This document shows, piece by piece, positions 34,203 through 42,913 of a stretch of DNA of 64,000 nucleotides (position 1 is its first letter; each line of letters begins with the position of its first letter). Under the pieces are notes generated by a model, which had not been told where the DNA came from, searched no databases, and worked only from the letters and a program-made list of their open reading frames with translations. The DNA is from Rhodococcus sp. HM1. Lineage in GTDB: Bacteria; Actinomycetota; Actinomycetes; Mycobacteriales; Mycobacteriaceae. The DNA lies in the NCBI RefSeq assembly GCF_023218075.1, contig NZ_JALPTB010000038.1:1-64000 (forward strand). Reading direction: 5' to 3'. A program made the position numbers and the translations under genes.

Positions 34203-34373
34203 CTATGCGCCGGAAGGCAGTTCGGCGCGGACGAGGGCAGCCATGATGGCGCGCATCATCTCCTGGTCGCCGGTGCCCAGAGCTTCGTCACGCATGATGC
34301 GAAAAGCTCGGGCCTCCTTACGGATTCGCTTCTGTGACCGCTTGGCACATTCGTTCTGGGTGAGCGTGGGCAT
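34203..34373 (-). CDS. Small helical element protein, 56 aa
   Basis: MPTLTQNECAKRSQKRIRKE starts a basic helix, followed by an amphipathic segment (MMRAIMAALVRAEL). A GGAGG site lies just upstream of ATG 34373, and a possible -10 (TACATT, minus strand, 34420-34425) is 47 nt further. It is the first gene of the leftward block and its size suits an excisionase or regulator, but no HTH is evident. Confidence 0.5.
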   Translation of the reverse strand: MPTLTQNECAKRSQKRIRKEARAFRIMRDEALGTGDQEMMRAIMAALVRAELPSGA

Positions 34374-34977
34374 GGGTTCCTCCGTGCTACGGGGACTGAG
34401 GCATGTGCACTCACTCCACAATGTAGCGCCGTGTGTCGACTTCGTGCGGGTGGCGTGTTCTGCCCGACGATTCGTGAATCATGCTGTTACTGCGGAATTT
34501 ACGTTGTGACAGGTCGTGTCCGGATGCATCCGATGCCGTGGACTCCGGTATTGCAACAGGTCAAGCCGGGTGCACACCAATCGTTGATGCCCTCGGCGAC
34601 CGCGCGCACGATGAGGGGTCAGATCGTTATGGACCGAACGATCCGACGGGACCATGAGAGGCGTTGCCGTGAGGGATCTGTTCTCACCTAGAGCCTGGCA
34701 GTCGGGGCACAGGTAGCCGGATCGCACGGTTGGCATTCCAAACCGTTCCTGTTCGTTCGATCGGCGAGTCCCGGCCGCAGCGGGCATCACCGCATCACCG
34801 GGCCGATACGCGGAGATGCCGCAGTGCGTATGCGTCCCGTCGCAGGTCCTGGGTGAGTGGGTGGTCCGGGACTGAATGCTAGAGATCTCCGACGACGGTG
34901 TGAGCTAGCCACACAACCCGCGTGACGGAAGAAACGCCCCTGACCTGCGTGGATATAAACCGGGTGTTTCGGATAAT
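34374..34977. other. Right-end region of the element, no firm gene
   Basis: About 600 bp with weak coding signs. A minus-strand ORF (34479-34736, from ATG 34736) begins MPTVRSGYLCPDCQALG with one CxxC, but its codon bias is modest and its ribosome site is poor. The attP arm occupies 34959-34974. A regulator or excisionase may hide here. Confidence 0.35.
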
Positions 34978-34986
34978 GAACTGGTA
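34959..34986. other. attR of the phage-like element
   Basis: The arm ACCGGGTGTTTCGGAT (34959-34974) is followed by AAT and the core GAACTGGTA (34978-34986), then host desaturase coding sequence. With the attL arm it gives 13 of 16 inverted matches around a 16-bp centre, the expected form of a serine-integrase attP. Confidence 0.85.
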
Positions 34987-35547
34987 GACGAGGTTGACGG
35001 AGAACCCGACGAACACCATCCACGGGGGAATGCCGAGCAGCGGCAACGGGATCCACATGAGGATCTCGCCGCTGTTGTTCCACTTCTGACGCAGCGCGGT
35101 CGCGAAGTTGAAGTATTCGCTCGAGTGATGCGCCTGATGGGTGGCCCAGACGATGCGGACCCGGTGCGCGATGCGGTGGTACCAGTAGAACAGCAGGTCG
35201 ACGCCGACGAGCAGGATCACCCACGTGTACCAGGCGTCGGCGGGCAGGTGCCAGGGCGCCACGTACACCCAGATCGCCGCGTAGCCGACGAGCGCGACGA
35301 CCTTCCACACCGCGCTGGTCGCGATGGACACCAGCCCCATCGACAGGCTCGCGCGCGCGTCACGGAACTCGTAGCCGCCGCGCGGCGGGCGGGTCCTGCC
35401 GTCCGCGCCGGGTTCGACGTGTTCGAGGGTGCGGGCGGCGGTCCACTCGAGGATCAGGAACAGCAGGAACGCCGGGATCGCGAGCGCCACCGGATCCTGT
35501 AGCGGCTCGAGCAGCGAACCCCACGAGTGGACCACGGTCTCCCACAT
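34978..35547 (-). pseudogene. Sterol desaturase-family gene, N-terminal part (split by the element)
   Basis: Encodes about 190 residues with three to four membrane helices and the first two His boxes (HRIAH and HQAHH) of fatty acid/sterol hydroxylases. Reading into the element it adds an unrelated tail and stops at 34879. ATG 35547 follows GGAGGG; ATG 35577 is an alternative. The third His box is in the 25288-25653 fragment. The combined protein would be about 310 residues and complete, so activity depends on excision. Confidence 0.9.
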
Positions 35548-35718
35548 GTCGCCCTCCGGTGTCGTGCGGACAGGCATTCAATCTACCGAAATGTGTCAGG
35601 GGTCACTCCGGGTGGTTCCGGGCCCGCGACTCCGACCGTCCGGTCCTGGCATACTTTCCCCCTGGTCGGATAGGAAATCCGGTGGCGTCCGCGAGGGGAA
35701 CGGCGAGGAGGGGCGGCA

Positions 35719-36180
35719 GTGCACATCACCGCGAGGGTGGATTACGCCGTGCGCACGTTGCTCGAGCTGGCGGCCGCGGGCGACGCCCCGGCCAAGGCCG
35801 AGGGGCTGGCGAAGTCGCAGCACATCCCGCACAAGTTCCTCGAAGCGGTGCTGGCGGATCTGCGGCGCGGCGGTCTGGTGCGCAGTCGCCGCGGACCGGA
35901 AGGCGGCTACTGGCTCGCGCGGCCGGCCGACGAGATCTCCGTCGCGGACATCATCCGCACGGTCGAGGGCCCGCTGGCGTCGGTGCGGGGGGAGCGACCC
36001 GAGGACGTCGTGTACACGGGCCCGGCGGAGAGGCTGCGGGATGTGTGGATCGCGCTCCGGGTGAACCTGCGCGCGGTCCTCGAGGAGGTCACGCTCGCCG
36101 ACATCGTCGACGACGACCTGCCCGGCTTCGTCTCCGAGCTCATCGCCGATCCGGGAGCGTGGACCCGCCGCGAGGTGTGA
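35719..36180 (+). CDS. Rrf2-family transcriptional regulator
   Basis: A 153-aa winged-helix protein (GTG start). It has the Rrf2 opening VDYAVRTLLELA, the recognition region IPHKFLEAVLADLRRGGLVRS and the wing RRGPEGGYWLARP. It has no cysteines at all, so unlike IscR/NsrR it cannot hold an iron-sulfur cluster through Cys. Divergent from the split desaturase gene, it could regulate that gene. Confidence 0.88.
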   Translation: MHITARVDYAVRTLLELAAAGDAPAKAEGLAKSQHIPHKFLEAVLADLRRGGLVRSRRGPEGGYWLARPADEISVADIIRTVEGPLASVRGERPEDVVYTGPAERLRDVWIALRVNLRAVLEEVTLADIVDDDLPGFVSELIADPGAWTRREV

Positions 36181-36242
36181 TCTACCGCCTGGCCGCCCAG
36201 CGAGTGTGGGCAACCACATAAAACTGCACGAGTCTGCAAAGT

Positions 36243-36269
36243 TACAGAGTTCTGCAAGTTCTGTACGTT
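36243..36269 (+). promoter_or_regulatory. Probable autoregulatory operator and -10 of the TetR gene
   Basis: TACAGA-N11-TCTGTA (36243-36265) overlaps a -10 box TACGTT (36264-36269), which is 7 nt before GTG 36277. TetR-type dyads in this position usually repress their own promoter. Confidence 0.55.
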
Positions 36270-36276
36270 GGATGAC

Positions 36277-36867
36277 GTGACCGAACTCGGACTGCGCGAC
36301 CGCAAGAAGGCTGCCACCAGGGCTGCCCTCGGCGCCGCCGCAGCCCGTCTCGCCCGGGCTCGGGGCATCGAGGCCGTCACCGCCGACGCGATCGCCGCCG
36401 AAGCCGGCGTCTCCACCCGCACCTTCCACAACTATTTCGCCAGCAAAGAGGAAGCGGTCCTCGAGCACCTCGACGCTCTGCTGCAGAACTGGCTCCAGCG
36501 GCTGCGCGACCGGCCGTCGGACGAACACGTGTGGGATGCGATCGAGGCGGCGGCACTGGAGGTCGTTGCCGAGATCGACGACTTCGACGAGCTGTGCGCG
36601 ATGTTCGAACTCGTCGAGCAGAGCCCGTCTCTCGTCTCGCGCAGCATCGAGCTGCAGACGCGGACGGGACCGCTGCTGGTCGAGGCGATTGCCGAACGCA
36701 GCGGACACGACTCCGGCACCGACATCTACCCCGTGCTGCTCAACTACTGCGCAGCGGCCGCGATCCGTGCGGCCATCGACCTGTGGATCGCCGGAACCTC
36801 CGGCGCGCAATCCCCCGAAGACCTCATCCGCGCCGCATTCGCGCAATTGCGGCAAGGAATCTCGTAG
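36277..36867 (+). CDS. TetR-family repressor
   Basis: A 196-aa regulator. The HTH (VTADAIAAEAGVSTRTFHNYFASKEEAV) is near residues 33-60 and a C-terminal ligand domain follows. The leaderless GTG at 36277 is chosen from its -10 spacing; TTG 36268 is the upstream alternative. It lies 41 bp before the MMPL transporter gene in the same direction, so it probably represses that exporter. Confidence 0.88.
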   Translation: MTELGLRDRKKAATRAALGAAAARLARARGIEAVTADAIAAEAGVSTRTFHNYFASKEEAVLEHLDALLQNWLQRLRDRPSDEHVWDAIEAAALEVVAEIDDFDELCAMFELVEQSPSLVSRSIELQTRTGPLLVEAIAERSGHDSGTDIYPVLLNYCAAAAIRAAIDLWIAGTSGAQSPEDLIRAAFAQLRQGIS

Positions 36868-36908
36868 TCGGCTTTTCCGCCTGCGACACATCCGAAGAAA
36901 GGCGCCTT

Positions 36909-39248
36909 GTGGCTACCTACCTGTATCGGATCGGCAGATTCGCCTACCGGCGGAAAGGCACGGTCCTGTCCCTCTGGATCGCGATCCTCGTCCTGTTCGG
37001 CGTGGGTGCGGCGACCCTGTCCGGACCCACCACCGACTCGTTCTCCATCCCGGGCACCCCGGCGCAGCAGACGCAGGACCTGATGGCCGAGCGTTTCCCG
37101 AACGCCGACGACCCGATGAACGCGCTCAGCGCGCGTTACGTGTTCGCCGCGCCGGACGGGCAGACCCTCGACGAGCCGCAGAACATGGCGGCGATGAACG
37201 AGGTGCTCGCCGCGGTCCGCGGGATCGACCGCGTCGCACCCGGTGCCAAGGTCGACCCGGTCACCGCAACCCCCGAGCAGCAGCCCGCGCTCCTCGTCGA
37301 CCCGGTCACCGCGAACGCGGGCCTCGTCGAGCAGATGAAGGCCGCGGCCCGGCAGCAGGGCGGCACCGAGGAAGCCGCGCTCGCCGACGCCGCCGCGCTG
37401 TCACCGCTCAGCCCCGATCGCACCGTCGGGTACGTCACCCTCCCGTTCCAGGGCAGCATCACCGACGTCGACACCGCGCTGACGGACCAGATCGCCGCTG
37501 CCGCCGACATCGGCCGGTCTGCCGGCCTGAACGTGCAGGTCAGCGGCACCGCCGCAGCCGAAGCCGAAATGCCCGGTGGACTCACCGAGCTCATCGGCAT
37601 GGGCGTCGCCGCGGTCGTCCTCGCCCTGACGTTCGGTTCGCTCGTCGCCGCCGGTCTGCCGCTGATCTCCGCGATCATCGGCGTCGGCATCGGCAGCCTC
37701 GGCATCACCATCGCCACCGGCTTCGCCGACCTGAGCTCGATGACCCCGACGCTGGCCATCATGATCGGCCTGGCCGTCGCCATCGACTACTCGCTGTTCA
37801 TCGTCTCCCGGTTCCGCCACGAGATCACCGTCACCGCCGACCGCGCCGAAGCGGCCGGACGCGCGGTCGGCACCGCGGGATCCGCCGTGGTGTTCGCCGG
37901 CCTCACCGTGATCGTCGCCCTGGTCGCGCTCAGCGTCGTCGGTATCCCGTTCCTGTCCGCCATGGGCTACGCCGCAGCGTTCACCGTGTTCATCGCCGTG
38001 CTCATCGCCATCACCCTGTTGCCGGCGATCCTGGGCCTGTTCGGCAACAAGGCATTCGCGGGACGCGTCCCCGGTGTGAAGGCGAACGATCCGGAAGCGG
38101 ACACCGACAAGCCGGGTGCCGCCCAGCGCTACATCGGCTGGGTCACCCGCAAGCCGCTGATTCCGCTCGTCGCCGGGATCCTGATCCTCGGTATCGCTGC
38201 CGTCCCGGCACTGAACCTGCGCCTCGCGCTGCCCACCGAGGCCACCGGCGATCCGCAGACCAGCTCCCGCCAGGCCTACGACCTCGTCGACGAGGCGTTC
38301 GGGCCCGGCCGCAACGGCCCGCTGCTCGTCGTCGCCGATGCGCGCGAGGCGAACATGTCGGCGCCCGCCGCGTTCGGTGCGGTCGTGCAGGACCTGTACG
38401 AGCACGACGAGGTGGTCAACGCGCAGATCGTCGCCGTGAACGAGGCCGGCGACACCGCGCAGATCATGGTCACGCCGAAGTCCGGCCCCAGCGAGGCCGC
38501 CACCATGGATCTCGTCGCCGACCTGCGCGCCGGCGAGGCGGATCTCGAGGCCCGCACCGGCATCTCCTACGGCATCACCGGACAGACCGCCCTCGAAGGC
38601 GATGTCTCCGAGACCCTGCAGAGCGCCCTCGTCCCGTACCTCGCCGTCGTGGTCGGACTCGCGTTCATCCTGCTGATGCTCGTCTTCCGGTCGATCCTGG
38701 TGCCGCTCACCGCGACGCTCGGCTTCCTGCTCAGCGTCCTGGCGACCTTCGGTGCGACCGTCGCGATCTTCCAGGAAGGCTGGGGCGGTCTGATCTCGAA
38801 CCCGCAGCCGCTGGTCAGCTTCATGCCGATCTTCCTGATCGGCGTAGTGTTCGGCCTGGCGATGGACTACCAGGTCTTCCTGGTCACCCGCATGCGCGAG
38901 GACTACGTGCACGGCGCGACCGCGAAGGAAGCCGTCCGGACCGGTTTCCGGCACGGCGCCCGGGTGGTGAGCGCCGCGGCGATCATCATGATCTCGGTGT
39001 TCGCGGCCTTCATCGCCGAACCCAACGCGTTCATCAAGTCCATCGGCTTCGCGCTTGCCGCCGCGGTGTTCTTCGACGCGTTCGTGGTGCGCATGGTCAT
39101 CATCCCGGCCGTCATGGCGCTGCTCGGCGACAAGGCCTGGTGGCTACCCAAGTGGCTGGACCGGATCCTGCCGAACGTGGACGTCGAGGGCGAGAAGCTC
39201 ACCCGCGAACTGGCCGCGGCGTCCGAGCGGGACACGGTCCACGCGTGA
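36909..39248 (+). CDS. MMPL-family RND transporter
   Basis: A 779-aa transporter with two repeats of the RND fold: TM1, a large extracytoplasmic domain, and TM2-6, twice. The proton-relay Asp-Tyr pairs appear in both halves (GLAVAIDYSLFIVSRFRHE; GLAMDYQVFLVTRMRED). Such MmpL proteins export lipids or drugs. It starts at GTG after an AAAGG site. Local TetR control suggests a drug or lipid efflux role. Confidence 0.88.
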   Translation: MATYLYRIGRFAYRRKGTVLSLWIAILVLFGVGAATLSGPTTDSFSIPGTPAQQTQDLMAERFPNADDPMNALSARYVFAAPDGQTLDEPQNMAAMNEVLAAVRGIDRVAPGAKVDPVTATPEQQPALLVDPVTANAGLVEQMKAAARQQGGTEEAALADAAALSPLSPDRTVGYVTLPFQGSITDVDTALTDQIAAAADIGRSAGLNVQVSGTAAAEAEMPGGLTELIGMGVAAVVLALTFGSLVAAGLPLISAIIGVGIGSLGITIATGFADLSSMTPTLAIMIGLAVAIDYSLFIVSRFRHEITVTADRAEAAGRAVGTAGSAVVFAGLTVIVALVALSVVGIPFLSAMGYAAAFTVFIAVLIAITLLPAILGLFGNKAFAGRVPGVKANDPEADTDKPGAAQRYIGWVTRKPLIPLVAGILILGIAAVPALNLRLALPTEATGDPQTSSRQAYDLVDEAFGPGRNGPLLVVADAREANMSAPAAFGAVVQDLYEHDEVVNAQIVAVNEAGDTAQIMVTPKSGPSEAATMDLVADLRAGEADLEARTGISYGITGQTALEGDVSETLQSALVPYLAVVVGLAFILLMLVFRSILVPLTATLGFLLSVLATFGATVAIFQEGWGGLISNPQPLVSFMPIFLIGVVFGLAMDYQVFLVTRMREDYVHGATAKEAVRTGFRHGARVVSAAAIIMISVFAAFIAEPNAFIKSIGFALAAAVFFDAFVVRMVIIPAVMALLGDKAWWLPKWLDRILPNVDVEGEKLTRELAAASERDTVHA

Positions 39249-39277
39249 ACGATCACGGCGTGACGTGTCCGCCCAGG

Positions 39278-39283
39278 TAGGTT
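39278..39283 (+). promoter_or_regulatory. -10 element (TAGGTT), leaderless start
   Basis: TAGGTT is 7 nt before ATG 39291, favouring it over ATG 39285. Confidence 0.45.
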
Positions 39284-39290
39284 GATGCCC

Positions 39291-41018
39291 ATGTTGGTCA
39301 GGCTTCTTCGGCGTTTCCTCGCGCCTCACGGTGGTGCACTGGTTGCAGTCGTCGTGCTGCAACTGGTGTCCACGGTGGCGATGCTGATCCTGCCCAGCCT
39401 CAACGCGGACATCATCGACAACGGTGTGGCCCGCGGCGACATCGGCTACATCATGCGCACCGGCGCGATCATGCTGGTGATCGCGGCGTTCGAGGTGGCC
39501 TGCGCGATCGGCGCCGTCTACTTCGCGGCCCGGACCGCGATGGCCGTGGGACGCGACATCCGGCTGTCGCTGGTCCACCGTGTCGGGCAGTTCTCCGCCC
39601 GCGAGCACGGCAAGTTCGGGGCGGCGTCGCTGATCACCCGCAACACCAACGACGTGCAGCAGATCCAGATGCTCGTCATGATGACCTGCACCATCGTCGT
39701 CATCGCTCCCATCATGGGGATCGGCGCCATCGTCATGGCGCTGCGCGAGGACCGGGGAACCTCGGTGGTCGTGGCTGTGGCGGTCCCCGTCCTCATCCTC
39801 ACGATCCTGGGTCTGATGGCGATGATGCTGCCGTCGTTCCGGATCATGCAGACCAAGATCGACAACGTCAACCGGGTGCTGCGCGAACAGATCACCGGCA
39901 TCCGTGTGGTTCGCGCGTTCGTCCGCGAGGACTCCGAGGGCGCCCGATTCGACGCGGCGAACCTCGACCTCACCATGACGGCGCTGCGCGTCGGGCGGAT
40001 CAACGCGGTGCTGTTCCCGGCCGTCATCCTCATCGCGAACGCCAGCACCGTCGCCGTGTTGTGGTTCGGCGGGCAGCGCATCGACAGCGGCGCGATGGAG
40101 GTCGGGTCGCTGACCGCGCTGATCACCTACGTCACCCAGATCCTCATGGCCGTGCTCATGGCCTCGTTCGTGGCGCTGATGGCCCCGCGCGCGGCCGTCT
40201 GCGCCGACCGCATCCTCGAGGTCCTCGGCACCGAGCCGTCGGTGTCGTGCGCAGAGAACGCCGTGACGGCACTGCCGCGCCCGGTCGCCGTCGAGTTGAA
40301 GGGCGTCGGTTTCTCCTACCCGGGCGCCGACGCGCCCGTGCTGCACGACATCGCGTTCCGGGCAGAACCCGGCACCACCACGGCGATCATCGGCGGCACG
40401 GGGTCCGGCAAGACCACCCTCATGCGCCTGATCCCGCGGCTGATCGACGTCACCGCCGGTTCGATCGAGGTCGGCGGAATCGACGTCCGGAACATCGACC
40501 CGGCGGCGTTGCGCCGCGAGATCGGCGTGGTGCCGCAGAAGGCGTACCTGTTCTCCGGCACGATCGCCGAGAACCTGCGGTACGGGCGCCCCGACGCCAC
40601 CGACGACGAACTGTGGCACGCCCTCGAGGTCGCGCAGGCCGCGGACTTCGTCGCGGCCCTGCCCGAGCGGCTCGAGACGGTCGTCGCGCAGGGCGGCACC
40701 ACCGTCTCCGGCGGGCAGCGGCAGCGCCTCGCCATCGCCCGCGCACTGGTCCGCCGGCCCTCGATCTACCTGTTCGACGACGCGTTCTCCGCGCTCGACC
40801 CCGCCACCGATGCCCGACTCCGGGAGGCCCTGGTGCCCGAGACCCGCGACGCATGCGTCCTGATCGTCGCCCAGCGGGTGTCGACCGTGCAGGACGCCGA
40901 CCGGATCATCGTGCTCGACGACGGAGCGGTCGTCGGGTCCGGCACCCACATCGAGCTGCTGTCGTACTGCCGGGAGTACATCGAGATCGTCGAGTCCCAG
41001 CGGATGGCCGCCGTATGA
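39291..41018 (+). CDS. ABC exporter half-transporter, degenerate-site subunit
   Basis: A 575-aa type IV ABC exporter: six helices then an ATPase with Walker A GGTGSGKTT, signature TVSGGQRQRLAIARAL and Walker B IYLFDDAFSALD. The residue after the Walker B Asp is Asp, not the catalytic Glu, as in degenerate-site subunits of heterodimeric exporters. The downstream partner has the normal Glu and overlaps by 4 bp. Probably multidrug or lipid export. Confidence 0.9.
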   Translation: MLVRLLRRFLAPHGGALVAVVVLQLVSTVAMLILPSLNADIIDNGVARGDIGYIMRTGAIMLVIAAFEVACAIGAVYFAARTAMAVGRDIRLSLVHRVGQFSAREHGKFGAASLITRNTNDVQQIQMLVMMTCTIVVIAPIMGIGAIVMALREDRGTSVVVAVAVPVLILTILGLMAMMLPSFRIMQTKIDNVNRVLREQITGIRVVRAFVREDSEGARFDAANLDLTMTALRVGRINAVLFPAVILIANASTVAVLWFGGQRIDSGAMEVGSLTALITYVTQILMAVLMASFVALMAPRAAVCADRILEVLGTEPSVSCAENAVTALPRPVAVELKGVGFSYPGADAPVLHDIAFRAEPGTTTAIIGGTGSGKTTLMRLIPRLIDVTAGSIEVGGIDVRNIDPAALRREIGVVPQKAYLFSGTIAENLRYGRPDATDDELWHALEVAQAADFVAALPERLETVVAQGGTTVSGGQRQRLAIARALVRRPSIYLFDDAFSALDPATDARLREALVPETRDACVLIVAQRVSTVQDADRIIVLDDGAVVGSGTHIELLSYCREYIEIVESQRMAAV

Positions 41019-42913
41019 GCACCCAGACCCCGACCCTCCCGGCCCAGCCGCAGAACGGACTCGCGTCGATCAAGCGGATCCTCGGGCTGCTGCACCCGCA
41101 GCGTTTCATCGTCTACGGCGTGCTGCTGATGGTGCTCCTCGGCGTGATCGCGCAGGCGGTCGCGCCGCTGCTGCTCGGGCGCGCCACCGACGTCATCTTC
41201 GACGGTGTCATCGGCCTGCAGCTGCCGGCCGGGCTCACGAAGGACGAGGCCGTCGCGCAGCTGCGCAGCGAGGGCAACGACCAGTTCGCCGACATGGTGT
41301 CCGGGACCGCCGCCGTGCCCGGGGAGGGCATCGACTTCGGCGCCCTCGGCCGGATCCTGTTCGTCGTCCTGGCGCTGTACCTGCTGTCGTCGGCGCTGAT
41401 CTGGGTGGCCGCGTACGGCCTGAACGAGATCGTCCAGCGGGTGGTGCGGGATCTGCGGTCGCGGGTGGAACGCAAGATCCACAACCTGCCGCTGCGCTAC
41501 TTCGACACCCACTCGCGTGGCGACCTGCTCAGCCGCGTCAGCAACGACATCGACAACGTGTCGACGGGCATGCAGGAATCGATCAGCCAGCTCGTGCTGG
41601 CCGTGCTGACCCTGATCGGCCTCGTCGTGATGATGCTGTGGATCTCGCCGCTCCTCGCGCTCGTGGCGCTGTTCATGGTGCCCGCGTCCGTCGTCGCGAC
41701 GGCCCTGGTCGCGCGCCGGTCCCGCACGCACTTCGCGGCGCAGTGGGAAGCGACCGGCAAACTCAACGGCCAGATCGAAGAGGTGTTCACCGGCCACGAG
41801 ATCGTCACCGCGTACGGGCGCACCGCCGACGTCGAGCGCAGCTTCGCCGAGACCAACGACGAGCTGTTCCGGTCCGCCTACCGCGCACAGTTCGTGTCCG
41901 GCACCGTGATGCCGCTGGTGACCTTCCTCGGCAACCTCAGCTACGTGGGTGTCGCCGTGCTCGGCGGCCTGCGCGTGGCGTCGGGCACCATCACCCTCGG
42001 CGAGGTGCAGGCGCTGATCCAGTACTCGCGCCAGCTGGCTCAGCCGCTTGCCCAGATCGGTGCGATGGTGAACCTGCTGCAGTCCGCCGCCGCGTCCGCG
42101 GAACGGGTGTTCGCACTCCTCGACGAGCCCGAGCAGGACCCCGAGTCGCCGGCACCGACCCTGCCGTGGGGCCGGCACGGCAGCGTCGAATTCGACGACG
42201 TGTCGTTCTCGTACGACCCGGATCGTCCGCTCATCGAGCACCTGTCGCTGCGCGCCGAACCGGGACAGATGGTCGCGATCGTCGGCCCGACCGGCGCCGG
42301 CAAGACCACGCTGATCAACCTGATCCTGCGGTTCTACGAGCTGAACTCCGGCCGCATCCTCGTCGACGGTGTCGACATCACCTCGATGTCGCGGGCCGAG
42401 CTGCGGTCGCGGATCGGCATCGTGCTGCAGGACACCTGGCTGTTCGGCGGCACCATCCGGGAGAACATCGCCTACGGCAACCCGCACGCCACCGAGAACC
42501 AGATCCTGTCCGCGGCCCGCATGAGCTACGTGGACCGCTTCGTGCGTGCCCTGCCCGACGGCTACGACACGATCATCGACGAGGAATCGGGCAGCCTCAG
42601 CGCCGGTGAACGTCAGCTCATCACGATCGCGCGGGCCTTCGTGGCCAAGCCGTCCATCCTGATCCTCGACGAGGCCACCAGCTCCGTCGACACCCGCACC
42701 GAACTGCTCGTGCAGCAGGCCACCGCGCGGCTGCGCGACGACCGCACGAGTTTCGTCATCGCGCACCGGCTCTCGACGATCCGCGACGCCGACCGGATCG
42801 TGGTGATGGAGGACGGGCGCATCGTCGAGCAGGGCACGCACGAGGATCTGCTCCGCGCGGGCGGTGCCTACACGCGGTTGTACGACGCGCAGTTCAAGGC
42901 ACTCGTGGAGTGA
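41015..42913 (+). CDS. ABC exporter half-transporter, canonical subunit
   Basis: A 632-aa partner with a long N-terminal extracytoplasmic insert between TM1 and TM2. Its ATPase has Walker A GPTGAGKTT, signature SLSAGERQLITIARAF and Walker B ILILDEATSSVD. The signature LSAGE departs from LSGGQ, matching pairing with the other subunit's degenerate site. The last residues (TRLYDAQFKALVE) recur as a fragment at 62990-63022 on the far side of the catabolic island. Confidence 0.9.
   Translation: MSTQTPTLPAQPQNGLASIKRILGLLHPQRFIVYGVLLMVLLGVIAQAVAPLLLGRATDVIFDGVIGLQLPAGLTKDEAVAQLRSEGNDQFADMVSGTAAVPGEGIDFGALGRILFVVLALYLLSSALIWVAAYGLNEIVQRVVRDLRSRVERKIHNLPLRYFDTHSRGDLLSRVSNDIDNVSTGMQESISQLVLAVLTLIGLVVMMLWISPLLALVALFMVPASVVATALVARRSRTHFAAQWEATGKLNGQIEEVFTGHEIVTAYGRTADVERSFAETNDELFRSAYRAQFVSGTVMPLVTFLGNLSYVGVAVLGGLRVASGTITLGEVQALIQYSRQLAQPLAQIGAMVNLLQSAAASAERVFALLDEPEQDPESPAPTLPWGRHGSVEFDDVSFSYDPDRPLIEHLSLRAEPGQMVAIVGPTGAGKTTLINLILRFYELNSGRILVDGVDITSMSRAELRSRIGIVLQDTWLFGGTIRENIAYGNPHATENQILSAARMSYVDRFVRALPDGYDTIIDEESGSLSAGERQLITIARAFVAKPSILILDEATSSVDTRTELLVQQATARLRDDRTSFVIAHRLSTIRDADRIVVMEDGRIVEQGTHEDLLRAGGAYTRLYDAQFKALVE

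Larger units (their letters stand above)
25654..34977. mobile_element. 9.3-kb phiRv1-like integrative phage element (probable satellite)
   Basis: An element bounded by the 9-bp direct repeat GAACTGGTA (25654-25662 and 34978-34986), inserted in a sterol-desaturase-family gene. It carries a rightward serine integrase at the left end. A leftward block follows: HK97 capsid, prohead protease, small proteins, prim-pol/ATPase and zinc proteins. There is no portal, terminase, tail, lysis or repressor gene. Size and content recall M. tuberculosis phiRv1/phiRv2, which also have a serine integrase, capsid and protease but no tail genes. Codon usage is less GC3-biased than the host genes and it contains long low-complexity stretches. 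Rejoining the ends gives a symmetric attP and an intact host gene, so it looks recently mobile. Confidence 0.92.

Noticed and set aside
34479-34736. Possible 85-aa CxxC protein at the right end of the element
   Set aside because: Weak codon bias, poor ribosome site and a single Cys pair. Mentioned in the region entry but not called as a gene.
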